Origin: Mesostigma viride
Lineage: Eukaryota; Streptophyta; Mesostigmatophyceae; Mesostigmatales; Mesostigmataceae
Length of the DNA stretch: 64,000 nucleotides
Direction of reading: 5' to 3'
Assembly: GCA_009746045.1 (NCBI GenBank)
Contig: RPFO01000104.1
Coordinates: 7,522,455-7,586,454 of the forward strand
The notes below the pieces were generated by a model that was not told where the DNA came from, did not search any database, and was given only the letters and a program-made list of their open reading frames with translations. The translations under genes were made by a program, and so were the position numbers. Positions 1 through 10,900 of this stretch are shown piece after piece. The first letter of the stretch is position 1; every line of letters begins with the position of its first letter.

Positions 1-48
1 TTATTCCGCCGCACCCGGGCCGACTTTGTCGCGACCCATGCGGTCTAG
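1..48 (+). pseudogene. C-terminal end of a LINE reverse-transcriptase ORF (edge fragment)
   Basis: The first 16 codons read LFRRTRADFVATHAV and a TAG stop. This matches the last residues of the two longer LINE fragments downstream (LRRTRADFAVQQGY before a stop). It is the tail of another copy of the same LINE, cut by the window edge. Confidence 0.6.
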
Positions 49-100
49 ATCCCTTCCAGGCCTGCATGGTGGGCCGGCAGCGCTGTTGCTGCGTGTAGTT

Positions 101-335
101 TTGTGATGTATAGTTAGTTGTACCTTGTGCCGCTGGCGTGATCCTTGGATGTCTGTGTCAGATTACTATTAATTTCTTCAGGGTTATTCTCCCAGTTATC
201 GGGTTTTTCCTTATGTTGCATGCCTATCTCACCTCCGTAATCTATCATTCTCAATGAATATATATTATAAAAATATAATAACTTACAGCAGAGTGAAATC
301 ACTCAAACCAAAGCAAACGCCCAGCTATAAACCTA
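101..335 (-). repeat. Left arm of a ~235-bp inverted repeat around a LINE fragment
   Basis: This segment is the near-perfect reverse complement of 967-1188 continued at 2702-2722; the right arm is split by the hAT-like element. It holds an inverted copy of the LINE 3' end plus its downstream flank. A short open frame in it (begins MIDYGGEIGM on the opposite strand at 1059) is not a recognised protein. Confidence 0.8.
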
Positions 336-355
336 GAGTATATATTGGTATTTGT

Positions 356-1030
356 ATTTGCACACTGTCCTCCTGACGGTGGTGCTCGCCATGGTTCGGT
401 CGGTTTTCCCCCACGCGAACATCCGGTCCGAGGATCGATGCGGATGCATTACAATGCGCTGCCTTCCATTCCCCCAATCACCGGCTTGACATCGTGGTGC
501 TGGACTTTGAGGGTGGTGGCCGGCATCTGCTTATTGACGTTTCGGTGGCGCGGCCCTTGGCTCTTAGCCACGTGGCTGGGGCCTCCCTCACGGCAGGTTA
601 CACGGCGGACCGGGCGGAGCGGGCCAAGCTCCTGGCCTACGGCGACGTCGGGCACCATCGTGTGGTGCCCTTTGTCCTGGAGGAGTTTGGGGCCATGGGG
701 CCCCTGACCTCCGCCTTCTTCAAGGAGTGTTGCCGGCTCCGGGAGGACCGGCTGGACCTGGAGGGCCAGCGGGCCCCATGGTCGGCGCGGACCTGCACGT
801 CATATTGGCGTCAGCGCTTGTCGGTGGCGCTGACTCGGGCCATGGCTGACATCATGCTCCGCCGTACGCGGGCTGATTTTGCGGTGCAGCAAGGCTATTA
901 GGTTCCTCCCGTTAGGATTTTCCATTGGTCTTATCGTAGTATAGAGCTTTGACATGGCTCTGTATATAGGTTTATAGCTGGGCGTTTGCTTTGGTTTGAG
1001 TGATTTCACTCTGCTGTAAGTAATTATATT
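356..1030 (+). pseudogene. LINE fragment, C-terminal part of the RT ORF (copy 1)
   Basis: This is a 5'-truncated non-LTR retrotransposon. An open frame ending at 901 encodes about 130 residues, with DIVVLDFEGGGRHLLIDV then VVPFVLEEFGAMGPL and a basic end. Many protist and algal LINE polyproteins carry this kind of region after the RT domain. The RT catalytic core is absent. The 3' UTR ends near 1030 in an AT-rich tail. Copy 2 at 2731-3385 shares the same start and 3' end. The family assignment is by similarity recalled, not by search. Confidence 0.65.
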
Positions 1031-1188
1031 TTTATAACATATATATTCATTGAGAATGATAGATTACGGAGGTGAGATAGGCATGCAACATAAGGAAAAA
1101 CCCGATAACTGGGAGAATAACCCTGAAGAAATTAATAGTAATCTGACACAGACATCCAAGGATCACGCCAGCGGCACAAGGTACAAGT
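967..1188 (+). repeat. Right arm of the inverted repeat (continues at 2702-2722)
   Basis: Reverse complement of 101-335. It covers the last ~60 bp of LINE copy 1 and ~160 bp of flank. Its outer end, GGTACAACTAACTA, was split by insertion of the 1189-2701 element. Confidence 0.8.
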
Positions 1189-2701
1189 CCAGAGTTCCAT
1201 TATACGGCGTATTATACGGTATTATACGGTATAATACGCGTTATACAAGGTCGAGCGGATAATTTTTATCCGTTTTATACGATTTGCGTATTTTTACGTA
1301 TAATACGGCGAATAATTCGTATAAGCGCGCGTATAATGGGGTTTTCGCGCTCATCCGAGGTCCGGCAGCCAAATTTTTCGGGCGGGAACTAAGGCGGGAA
1401 TGCAAGGGAACTTAGAAACACTACGGAAACCATCCACTGGTTGACATTTGGCGACCGTGAGACACAAGGATCTTACAAGCAAGCTACACTGTAGCATGGC
1501 AAGTTGGCAACCCAAGTTGGCAACCCTCCATGCTGTTTAGGTCTCTGCCCTTGCCTCTCGGGCAGCCATGCACCGAATATTAATGTAAGTCATACAGAAA
1601 ACTGACTGGTACGAGAGCATGGCCGCTTTACATTTTCAATCTGTAGGCATGATCCTTAGGTCTTGAAAAGCTTATATCCTTGGCCAGGCAACGTTTGGAT
1701 GTGCGCAGATATGTCTCGACCTTCTGCTCGATGCGGCAACCTCGTTTCAGCAACCAGGTGGCGACCGTGCATGTGCTAACTGTTGATAGGCGGGAAATGC
1801 TCCTACATTTGAACGCGGATAGATGTTTCACGTTATTCCTTACATGATTTATAAGCGACGACGGCCAGGAAAGGCTCGCAGCTACGTCCATCAGGTGGGC
1901 ATGCTGGCTCCGTCAAGAAAGGTAATATGCGGTTTTGATCTGGTACGTGCTATCCTGTTCACGTGTTCATTGTACTGTATCAAGTTGTTGGGTGGATTGT
2001 AAAATAATCGTAGACCTGTAATGGAGGTTTTCTGCTTGTCTTTTGGTTGCTTTACTGCCTCTACGCATTATTGGCTCGTGATGGTTGGGGAATACCACTA
2101 CGACATGCAGATTTTGGACCAGATTTATCTGCTATTAGCTTATGCTTCATCGAAAGCAGTGACGTAGTGCTTGGCATTGTTTATAAATATGATAAGCTTG
2201 ATAACGCGATGTTTTTTCTTGCTAAAAACATCTCGAAACAAGTGGTTTTCTGGCCAGATCTAGCCACTATTTCTTGTTTTGCTCGCCAAAGTCAGCCTTC
2301 TTCTTGTGTGCTCCTCATGCATACAAGAAACATGGAGATGCCCAGGACCTGCTTGCATGGAAGCATAGCCATCTTACTTCTTTTGCTTTTTTCATCTTTC
2401 CATTTCATTTGGCGTTGTTTTTTAGGCTATAATGCATAGGTAATCTAGCTCCTCGTGAACCCCGTTTTACACGTCCAGTGTTCCCAAGCACTGCTGAGCA
2501 GTGGCAACCCATGTATCATGTGTAATTTAGTGTCAGAAACATGTGGACTGCTTGAAATGATATCAAAATGCATGAAACAACCCCAAAAACGATTAAATCC
2601 AGTATTTGCGTATAATTTCCGGATAATACCGTATTATACCGTATTATCCATTATACGGACCCCGCGCGTATAACCGCGTATTGCGTATAATGGAACTCTG
2701 G
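1189..2701. mobile_element. Non-autonomous hAT-like DNA element with 8-bp TSD
   Basis: The ends are inverted repeats: CCAGAGTTCCATTATACG on the left and its complement ending at 2701. Subterminal regions are packed with ATTATACG/CGTATAAT motifs on both sides. The flanks are GTACAAGT (1181-1188) and GTACAACT (2702-2709), an 8-bp duplication with one mismatch. The inverted-repeat partner at the window start preserves the empty site (GTACAACT), so the left copy mutated. An 8-bp TSD and CAGAG-type ends fit the hAT superfamily. No transposase-like ORF is present in the 1.5 kb. Confidence 0.7.
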
Positions 2702-2730
2702 GTACAACTAACTAGACATCACAACATATA

Positions 2731-3385
2731 TATGCACACTGTCCTCCTGACGGTGGTGCTCGCCATGGTTCGGTCGGTTTTCCCCCACGCGAACATCCGG
2801 TCCGAGGATCGATGCGGATGGCGCTGCCTTCTATTCCCCCAACCACCGGCCTGACATCGTGGTGCTGGACTTTGAGGGGGGTGGCCGGCATCTGCTTATT
2901 GACGTTAATTCGGTGGCGCGGCCCTTGGCTCTTAGCCACGTGGCTGGGGCCTCCCTCACGGCAGGTTACACGGCGGACCGGGCGGAGCGGGCCAAGCTCC
3001 TGGCCTACGGCGACGTCGGGCACCATCGTGTGGTGCCCTTTGTCCTGGAGGAGTTTGGGGCCATGGGGCCCCTGACCTCCGCCTTCTTCAAGGAGTGTTG
3101 CCGGCTCCGGGAGGACCGGCTGGACCTGGAGGGCCAGCGGGCCCCATGGTCGGCGCGGACCTGGACACGTGTCATATTGGCGTCAGCGCTTGTCGGTGGC
3201 GCTGACTCGGGCCATGGCTGACATCATGCTCCGCCGTACGCGGGCTGATTTTGCGGTGCAGCAGGGCTATTAGGTTCCTCCCGTTAGGAGTATCCATTGG
3301 TCTTATCGTAGAGAGCTTTGACATGGCTCTGTATATAGGTTTATAGCTGGGCGTTTGCTTTGGTTTGAGTGATTTCACTCTGCTG
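2731..3385 (+). pseudogene. LINE fragment, C-terminal part of the RT ORF (copy 2)
   Basis: Near-identical to 356-1030 with a few indels: one inserts three bases in the IDV/SVARPL region and another shifts the frame near 3170, so the end of the ORF is broken. The start and 3' end match copy 1. It lies directly upstream of the 5' flank of the ORF1-only element. Confidence 0.65.
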
Positions 3386-3596
3386 TAAGTAATTATATAT
3401 TAAATATATATCAAGGAGAAAATTTAATATATATATATATGCAATTCACGAGCCACGAGGTAGCCATGGCTGACGGCGGCGCTCATAACTTTCACGTTTG
3501 AGCACCGAATTTAGTCGTGAATATCACAATCGCTTCGTCTTTCTAAGACGCACATGCTGATATAATTTTCCGACGCTAAATATTACGCAATATACG

Positions 3597-4988
3597 ATGA
3601 GCAAACGCCCATCGACGCAACGCAGCCTGACGGCTGCGCTCGGCAATGAAAATACGTCTGCAGCTCCGGCTGCAGCTTCGCCATCAGGGCCGGAAGGCAG
3701 TGGTGACACTAGTCGCGCACTGGTGGCCGCCCAGCACCCTCCCGGGCTTCCTGCCTCGCCATCGGCCTCGCCAGACCCTAAACGCAGCCGCTCATCCTTT
3801 CCCCGCGAACCGCGTTTCAAGCTAAAAACCTTCAATGTCGACGATTACGACTGGTACAACATTGCCCCGTGCACTGCTCTGGAGTGCATTTTCTACGGGG
3901 ATTACGCCTCGCTCCTTGAGCTGTGCCTCCACCTCCACAGCATCAATCGCCTTCTCGAGCCAAATGGCCGCAGGCTTCAAAGCCGAGATCTGCTGCTGAC
4001 GGGCCTCCACTACAACCGGCCTGACCTTCAGCACCTGATTCTCTGCTCACTCCTCAAGAAGTCTGACGGCGAGATCTGGGCCCCCACCATCGCCGCAGCC
4101 ACATTCCGTTCCATCCTCACGGAAGCCTTCCAGCAGCACGTGACCCCCCTTGCCGCAGATGTGGCGGCAATGGGCGGCACGCTGGCTACTGAGCTCCCTC
4201 ACATCTCCACCACCGTCACCTCCACCTCCACCCTCCTCGCCTCCACCTCCACTGCCACCTCCACCTCCACCGCCGACATCAAAGCCCAGCTCCTCGACAT
4301 CGACCAGCGTCTTCAGAACAATGCCATCGCTATCGAGGTCCTGCAGAACACCGCAGGCCTCACCGCCCAGGCAGTGAAGGACATTGCCGCCACGCCAGCC
4401 CCGGCTGGCCTGGCCGGCGATGCTCCTCCCATCACCACCTGGGCGGACATGCTTAAGCAACACACCACCTCCACCACCTCCGCCGTCGCAGCCCAGCTTC
4501 AACGGCAGACGCTTGACCTCCGCGAGGAGGCCGAGCTCGCCAAGTGCAGCCTCAACGTCATTGTCAAGAATCTCAAGATGGAGGAAGGTGAGAATTCCGA
4601 GAAGCTTGCGCGTGCTTTTGAGAGAGAAATCCTTGATCGCATGGGCCTTACTGGTGAGATCGAGCTGGCCGCCCACCGCCTTCCCCGCGCGCGGGGTAAG
4701 GCAGGGCCGCCCCCGCTCCTTCTCACCTTTAAGACCCCGGCGGACAAGATTTCTTTTCTCAGACGCCGCAAGCGGCTCGAGAAGACTCTCTTCACCCTTG
4801 ACGACGACTTGACCCTGGCGCAGCAACAACGGCGACGGGAGCTATGGCCGACCTACCTCCAGCTCCGGCAGACCAAGGCGGGGCAGCCGGTGTACTGGAA
4901 GGGGGCGGCCATCTACGTCGGCCACAAGCCCTGGCAGGCGACCCCCTCGACCACCGCGGCCCCAGCGACTCCAGACGCCCCAGCTTAG
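3597..4988 (+). CDS. LINE ORF1-like protein (463 aa), element A
   Basis: An intact ORF with no introns. Residues 1-75 are a low-complexity Ala/Ser/Pro start. Residues ~75-165 form a conserved segment of unknown role. Residues ~195-235 are Thr/Ser-rich, then a likely coiled coil (DIDQRLQNNAIAIEVLQNTA) to about 260. A WADMLK motif and a basic/acidic helix follow. From ~305 the pattern SLNVIVKNL, ILDRMGL, HRLPRAR, PPLLLTF, FLRRRKRL and RRELWP resembles the RRM plus C-terminal domain of L1-type ORF1 proteins, which bind element RNA and act as chaperones. No CCHC zinc knuckle was seen. The start follows the 5' UTR shared with element B. The family call is by motif pattern; the intact frame suggests recent activity. 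Confidence 0.75.
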   Translation: MSKRPSTQRSLTAALGNENTSAAPAAASPSGPEGSGDTSRALVAAQHPPGLPASPSASPDPKRSRSSFPREPRFKLKTFNVDDYDWYNIAPCTALECIFYGDYASLLELCLHLHSINRLLEPNGRRLQSRDLLLTGLHYNRPDLQHLILCSLLKKSDGEIWAPTIAAATFRSILTEAFQQHVTPLAADVAAMGGTLATELPHISTTVTSTSTLLASTSTATSTSTADIKAQLLDIDQRLQNNAIAIEVLQNTAGLTAQAVKDIAATPAPAGLAGDAPPITTWADMLKQHTTSTTSAVAAQLQRQTLDLREEAELAKCSLNVIVKNLKMEEGENSEKLARAFEREILDRMGLTGEIELAAHRLPRARGKAGPPPLLLTFKTPADKISFLRRRKRLEKTLFTLDDDLTLAQQQRRRELWPTYLQLRQTKAGQPVYWKGAAIYVGHKPWQATPSTTAAPATPDAPA

Positions 4989-5383
4989 GGGAATACAGCA
5001 GTAGTAGTGTAGACTAGATAGACCGTGGCCATGTACATGTACGCCTCTTAGAGGCCCTATCCCAGCTAAGCCACGCGCTTTATTTAATCGTGTACATGTG
5101 TGCCTATGATGAGCCACACTCCAGATGATGCCTAGCTTTATTTAGTTATGCTGTGCCCATGCAGGGAGTAGCTCTCTGCTGAGACGCCATGCCCTAGCTT
5201 CTTTGTATAGCTATGCTGATCTTCCCCCCCATGACAGGCTCCCCCTTCGCTGAGCATAGCTTGAAGATCATGGGGATGCACGTGCCCTGGTGCACCTAGA
5301 GCAAGGGTCCTTTACATCCCCACCCTTGCAGGAAGTAGCTTAGGATGTATGATAGGCCATATGCCCCCCCTCTCAAGGGCTAT

Positions 5384-7393
5384 TGAATTGAATTGAATTG
5401 TAACATAACTCCGTTGGGAGTATATGTAGCACATAGCCCAGAGAAGGGGCATATGGCCTATCATACATTCTAAGCTACTTCCTGCAAGGGTGGGAATGTA
5501 AACAACACTTGCTCTAGGTGCACTAGGGCACCTGCACCACCCAGAGTTTCAGGCAACACCCAGCTAAGGGGAGCCTGTCATAGGTGGGCAAGATCAGCAC
5601 AGCTATACAAAAGCTAGGGCATGGCTTCTCAGCAGGGAGTGACCCCCTGCATGGGCACTGCATAATTAAATAAAGCTAGGTATCATCTGGAGGGTGGCTC
5701 ATCATAGGCACACATGTACATGACTAGAAAAGGCTAGGCTCAGCTGGTATAGTGCCTGTAGTAGGCGGGAATGTACAAGGCCACTGTCTATCTATTCTAC
5801 ACTACTGCTGCTGTATTCCCCTAGGCTGGGGCTGCCGGAGTCGCTGGGGCCGCGGTGGTCGAGGGGGTCGCGTGCCAGGGCTTGTGGCCGACGTAGATGG
5901 CCGCCCCCTTCCAGTACACCGGCTGGCCCGCCTTGGTCTGCCGGAGCTGGAGGTAGGTCGGCCATAGCTCCCGTCGCCGTTGTTGCTGCGCCAGGGTCAA
6001 GTCGTCGTCCACGGTGAAGGGAGTGTTCGCGAGCCGCTTGCGGCGTCTGAGAAACGAAATCTTGTCCGCTGGGCTGTCAAAGATGAGAAGAAGCGGAGGC
6101 GCCCCTGCCTTACCCCGCGCGCGGGGGAGGCGGTGGGCGGTCAGCTTAATCTCACCAAGGAGGCCCATGCGTGCAAGGATTTTGCTCTCAAACGCACGTG
6201 CAAGCTTCTCGGAATTCTCACCTTCTTCCATGTCGAAGTTCTTGAGTATGGCGTTGAGGCTGCGCTTGGCGAGCTCGGCCTCCTCGCGGAGGTCAAGCGT
6301 CTGCCGTTGAAGCTGGGCTGCGACGGCGGAGGTGGTGGAGGTGGTATGTTGCTTAAGCATGTCCGCCCAGGTGGTGATGGGAGGAGCATCGCCGGCCAGG
6401 CCAGCCGGGGCTGGCTTGGCGGCAATGTCCTTCACCGCCTGGGCGGTGAGGCCTGCGGTGTTCTGCAGAACCTCGATAGCAATGGCGTTGTCCTTAAGAC
6501 GCTGGTCGATGTCACGGAGCTGGGCGGTGATGGCGTCGGAGGTGGAGGTGGTGGCGGTGGAGGAGGCGAGGAGGGTGGAGGTGGCGGTGGAGATGGCGGA
6601 GGTGGCGGTGGAGAGGAGGGGGAGCTCGGCAGCCAGCGTGCTGCCCATGGCCGCCACATCTGCTGCGATTGGGGCCACGTGCTGCTCGAGGGCCTCCTGG
6701 AGGAGTGAGCGGATGGAGGCTTCGGTTAAGGTGGTGGTGAGGGGCTTTCGGGGCCAAAGCTCCGAGATGGAGCGTCCAAGGAGGGAGAAGAGAGCGTATT
6801 CCTGGAGGTGGGGGCGGCGGAGGCTGGGAAAGTGGTCGAAAGAGGAGACGATATTCAGGCGAGAATCAAAGAGGCGGCCTCGGTTGAAGAGCTGCTTGCA
6901 CAATTCAACAAGCGAGGCGTGTGATCCCCAAAACACGCAGCCCAGGATGCGGTCCTCGGTAAACTTGTCAACAAAGCCGGGCTGGCGGGCTTCAGCTACA
7001 AATTCGAGCTCGACCCAGCTCGGCTCGGCAGGGCGACTGCGCTTGGGTTCTGGCGACGCTGCTGGCGATGCGGGCTCAGCAGGGGGATGGGCGACCACTA
7101 GAGCTTGGCTAGTGGCGCCGCTGCCTTCTGCCTGGCCGGTTGGCGAAGCTGCAGCCGGGGCTGCAGGCGTATTTTCATTGCTGAGCGCAGCCGCCAGGCT
7201 GCGTTGCGTCGAGAGGCGTTTGCTCATCGTATAGTGCGTTATAGCTTCGGAAAATTATATCAGCATGTGCGTCTAAGAAAGACGAAGCGATTGTGATATT
7301 CACAGCTGAATTCGGTGCTCAAACGTGAAAGCTCCGACAGCCATGGCTACCTCGTGGCTCGTGGCTCGTGGCTCGTGGCTCGTGGCTCGTGGG
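5384..7393 (-). mobile_element. ORF1-only LINE-like element B, inserted antisense in the 3' UTR of A
   Basis: B is flanked by the 12-bp duplication CTCAAGGGCTAT (5372-5383 and 7394-7405), which is 3' UTR sequence of A. Read on the minus strand it has several CACGAGC units, a 5' UTR, ORF1 (7227 to 5821), a 3' UTR and the terminal hairpin followed by a (CAATT)n tail at 5384-5400. Because B carries the same terminus as A, the ends of the composite look like terminal inverted repeats until the TSDs are recognised. Confidence 0.88.
5821..7227 (-). CDS. LINE ORF1-like protein (468 aa), element B
   Basis: An intact ORF homologous to 3597-4988 with the same order: low-complexity N-terminus (1-80), conserved unknown domain (~80-165), Ser/Thr-rich stretch, coiled coil (DIDQRLKDNAIAIEVLQNTA), WADMLK, RRM-like region (SLNAILKNFDMEEGENSEKL) and the C-terminal domain with WPTYLQLRQTKAGQPVYWKG. 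The two proteins differ most at residues 75-165 and are nearly the same after residue ~210, so these are two subfamilies. The start ATG sits in an AT-rich 5' UTR context conserved between the elements. Confidence 0.75.
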   Translation of the reverse strand: MSKRLSTQRSLAAALSNENTPAAPAAASPTGQAEGSGATSQALVVAHPPAEPASPAASPEPKRSRPAEPSWVELEFVAEARQPGFVDKFTEDRILGCVFWGSHASLVELCKQLFNRGRLFDSRLNIVSSFDHFPSLRRPHLQEYALFSLLGRSISELWPRKPLTTTLTEASIRSLLQEALEQHVAPIAADVAAMGSTLAAELPLLSTATSAISTATSTLLASSTATTSTSDAITAQLRDIDQRLKDNAIAIEVLQNTAGLTAQAVKDIAAKPAPAGLAGDAPPITTWADMLKQHTTSTTSAVAAQLQRQTLDLREEAELAKRSLNAILKNFDMEEGENSEKLARAFESKILARMGLLGEIKLTAHRLPRARGKAGAPPLLLIFDSPADKISFLRRRKRLANTPFTVDDDLTLAQQQRRRELWPTYLQLRQTKAGQPVYWKGAAIYVGHKPWHATPSTTAAPATPAAPA

Positions 7394-7457
7394 CTCAAGG
7401 GCTATGTGCTACATATACTCCCAACGGAGTTATGTTACAATTCAATTAAACAATTCA

Positions 7458-7910
7458 ATATGCAATTAAAGAGGACATTGCATGCTGCGCTGCGGCAGGA
7501 TCCTTCAGGCGGGCACGGTGTCCCCTCCATTGAATATTATTTTAAATTATGTCCGGTTAGCTGCCTTGAGCACCCGATATTGTCATTGGCACATGTAATT
7601 GCATGTCTGGCCTTGCAAGCTACTAGCGGCTTTCCTAGCTTGATTTTAAGTTGTCAGTTCACATATGTATTAGCCTCCAGGACACCACTTTGAGGCCACA
7701 AATGCTAGCTAAAAAACACAGCAGATGCCAACCCTAGATGGAAAAAAATACACAGCACGGCCCTGTCCCAAATATTGAACAACAGATGAGCCAACTCTAT
7801 ATGTACAACTGGTGGGATATGGGAGTGACAATGGACCCCACCACCGTACTACCACCAGCAAATCACTGCAAAGACTGCCTGAGCTGATAAGCCCTCCAGC
7901 CATGGCCCTG
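7458..7910. other. Intergenic, 3' flank of the LON-domain gene
   Basis: It starts with the right TSD of composite A/B. No gene, clear repeat or RNA was seen; the first 130 bp are AT-rich. Confidence 0.5.
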
Positions 7911-10900
7911 TCAAGGGTTGTCGGACGCAGCATTGTCCGAATGGGAGAAAACATCCTTCACCGCGGACGCTGCTGTCAGATAGTTCAGGGTGTTCCGCAG
8001 GGTCTCGCGCTCACGCACCAGGCGGTCATATGTGCTCGTCATCTCCAGCAGTGCCTGCTCATGCGGAAACAGCCGAGTCACAAGCTGGAGCACTATTAAT
8101 AATGACAAAAAGAAGCAAGAATAAATCAAACAAGGTGGCCTATACTGTCGAGGCGGGCAGCGAATGGAAACCAAGCTGGTCGATATGCACACGCCTGCTA
8201 CAAAGATAATGGCAAATACAGGCACAACCTCATAGGCTTGTCCAGACTTAGCACACCCTTGGGCACACCCTTGCCTCTACGCCCTTCAACCCCAATCCTT
8301 CGAACACAAGAAGACTGACATTGCTCACTTGCCTGGCCCGGCGCGACCAATGCCAGTGCTGCAACATCCCACGTGCACACAGTACAATGCTAGTATGGAA
8401 ACATTAAGCTGCCGTACGAAACAGACAGAGGTACAGCACGTCAACGTAAAATGGTCGGTAAAATGGTTGGCTAGGGGGAGGGGCTAACGGACGACCATGG
8501 GGTTGGACTGCATGAGTACAGCCAGCCAAACAGGCAAATAGGCATATAGATGGGTAGACACAAGGAGAGGGTACCACTGGCTTGGTGAGCAAGCACTGGG
8601 TTAACTATGAGTGGTGGTAAGTGAACAGAGGGATGACTACATTAAACCCTAAACCGCTTGGACGACGACTCTGACTATACACCATATACCCAACACCGCG
8701 AGGACGAATCATCTGAACCCTACCACCTACCCCGGGGTTCCTCACTGCACCCGCCTGCCTACACCGTGCGGACTCCTCACCTGCTGCTCCGCCTCGGCCC
8801 CCTTGAACGACGCGGCGACGTAATAGGAGAATTGCGTGGGCGGCGCGTTCCTGCGGATGTGGACCGGCGCCTGCGACGTCGCCAGCAAGAATATAGAACA
8901 GGTTGCGAGCGCATTTCCCATGTGTCAAGTGACAAAAGTGAGCCATGGCGGCATTAATAGAAACGACCCGCGACGGGGAGGAGTCAACAACTGCGCTGCA
9001 AGATGGCAACCACGTCTGCACCCGCTTAAGCTTACATCCGGCAAACGAGCATGTGTCCCTACAGCTGGCATGTGCACGCAGGCTGTAACACCATGTTTGC
9101 GCGCGTGGGCCATGGGGTAGAGGCAAGCCACACCATATGCCGGACCCAGTACATAAATACCTCTCCATGCCTCTATCACACATAGTACGAATAAGCCGCA
9201 CAAGCACATACCCTCATAGGTCCCTCAGTAAAACCCTTCAGAGGCAAATATCCCGAAGTTTCCCGTGCGCGCCGCTCCAACCTCGTTATCCACCACTATG
9301 CACCCTGTTGTTGCCAAAAGGGCTAATGACGTTGCCAAGAATGGCACCAGTCTGCACCATGACGCTAGTGCTTCGAATTCACCCAAAGGGACCGTGCTTC
9401 CACATCAGCAACATCGGGGACAACAGCAACAAAATCATCAACAGCAACATCATCGACAACAGCAATTCAAACTTCAACATCCACCCCCCACACACATCAA
9501 CATCGGCATCGGTGATCTCACGCCTTGTCAGCACCCACCGCGCGGTCCTTCCCGTTGTACTTGAAGGAGAGCCGCATGACCTCCCTCATCAGCTGCTCCA
9601 CCTCGGACGCCAGCGAGTCCACACGCGGCGCGACTGGCGCACGCAGCACCACACATGAGCACGCAAGAGGGCAGCGGGCAGCAGTGTGAGAGCTGGCGTG
9701 CCGCGCTCCTTGTCGCTCCCACGGCGCGTGTAGCCGTACATTTGGAAACACAGGCAATTTCCCCATCTTCCTTTGGTCGCAAAACCTGCAAGCTCTGTGC
9801 GCAAGGATCCGTCATTTCTGCTATCCAACACCCGCCATCCGCCCTCCGCCCTCCGCCCTTCGCCCTCCGCCCTTCGCCCTCCGCCCTCCGCCCTCCGCCC
9901 TCCGCCCTCCGCCCTCTGCCCTCTGCCCCCCGCCCCCCGCCCCACCCCCGAAGCAGGCACAAACTAAAGAGGGACCAACGGCAGCGCACACGCAGCTGCC
10001 TCGTTCCGTGCACCCCACCCGCATGTGGGCGTCCTGTCCCAGATGTCCCAGACAGCAGCTGGTGTACCCTTCTCTACTTCCACAATGCTTTGCTCTGTCC
10101 AAACAAGCACCGGCACCACTCACCACGAGGCATCCTCACAGCATGGCCCTCCCCCCACCCACACACAGAAACATGCACCATCCTGTGCTGACACCTGTCA
10201 CCTGCCATGACATGTCACCTGTGCTGACACCTGTGTCACCATTCGCAGACACCGCGCACACACTGGGATGCCACCCATGGAACGTCCGGCGTCCGGCACC
10301 ACTCACCCACGGCAGAGGGCGGTGTGTCGTGCACCCACGCGACGCGCGCGACGATGTAGGGCTTGTGGCGGACCACCGACACGACCCGGAACCTGCTCAC
10401 CACAGGACAGTGGCGGACGCGTGAGCGTGAGGTGGTGGGTCAGGCGCATGTGTGCGGCTTGGTGGGCATGTGTGTTGAATGATGGGGGTGATGGGGCAAG
10501 CAGGACAATGGGAGGATGCCCTACTTTCAAAAGTGGCAGGCAGACAGGCAGGCATGCAGGCAGGCGGGAGGCCAAAATATACTTAGGGCAGTCAGACACG
10601 AAGGCAGCCAGGAAGTGAAAAGCTCGGGGCGATGGGCCTCAGATTGGAATGGGGTTTCCGCAGGTTTGGAGGCTCAACTCAGCACACTTGCAACAGCGGC
10701 ACGCCAAATAGCGGCATCCAGCGCATCATGAACGCCGAAACCGACACGCCGAAACCTGGTGTTTCATTAATTTCATTTTTGTACGTATTTCATTTTTTAA
10801 TGGGAAAAAAAGCTTCAAACTCCACAGTGCTAATCCATTGGGACAGGAAGCAGCAGCCTTGTTCAAAGGCCTCGACTCGGCAAGTATAACCCGAAACAGA

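Larger units (their letters stand above)
3447..7457 (+). mobile_element. ORF1-only LINE-like element A, interrupted by antisense element B; 10-bp TSD
   Basis: A 10-bp duplication, ATATGCAATT, flanks the whole unit (3437-3446 and 7458-7467). A starts with a CACGAGC repeat, has a ~150-bp 5' UTR, intact ORF1 (3597-4988) and a 3' UTR to 5383. Its last ~45 bp lie beyond element B at 7394-7437: CTACATATACTCCCAACGGA, ATGTT and a CAATT-repeat tail. No RT or endonuclease ORF is present, so A must be mobilised in trans. The terminal ACTCC-CAAC-GGAGT can form a 5-bp hairpin. Confidence 0.85.

Noticed and set aside
1059-1191. Short ORF MIDYGGEIGMQHKEKPDNWE in both inverted-repeat arms
   Set aside because: Looks protein-like but is short, has no recognised family and sits in LINE flank; not enough to call a gene.
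4047-4829. Antisense Gly/Val-rich ORF opposite ORF1 (and similar shadows in other copies)
   Set aside because: A reflection of codon bias in the sense ORF1; no independent protein features.
5384-7437. Terminal inverted repeats suggesting a DNA transposon that carries ORF1
   Set aside because: The matching inverted end at 7406-7437 is the displaced 3' terminus of element A; both TSD pairs support nested LINE insertion.
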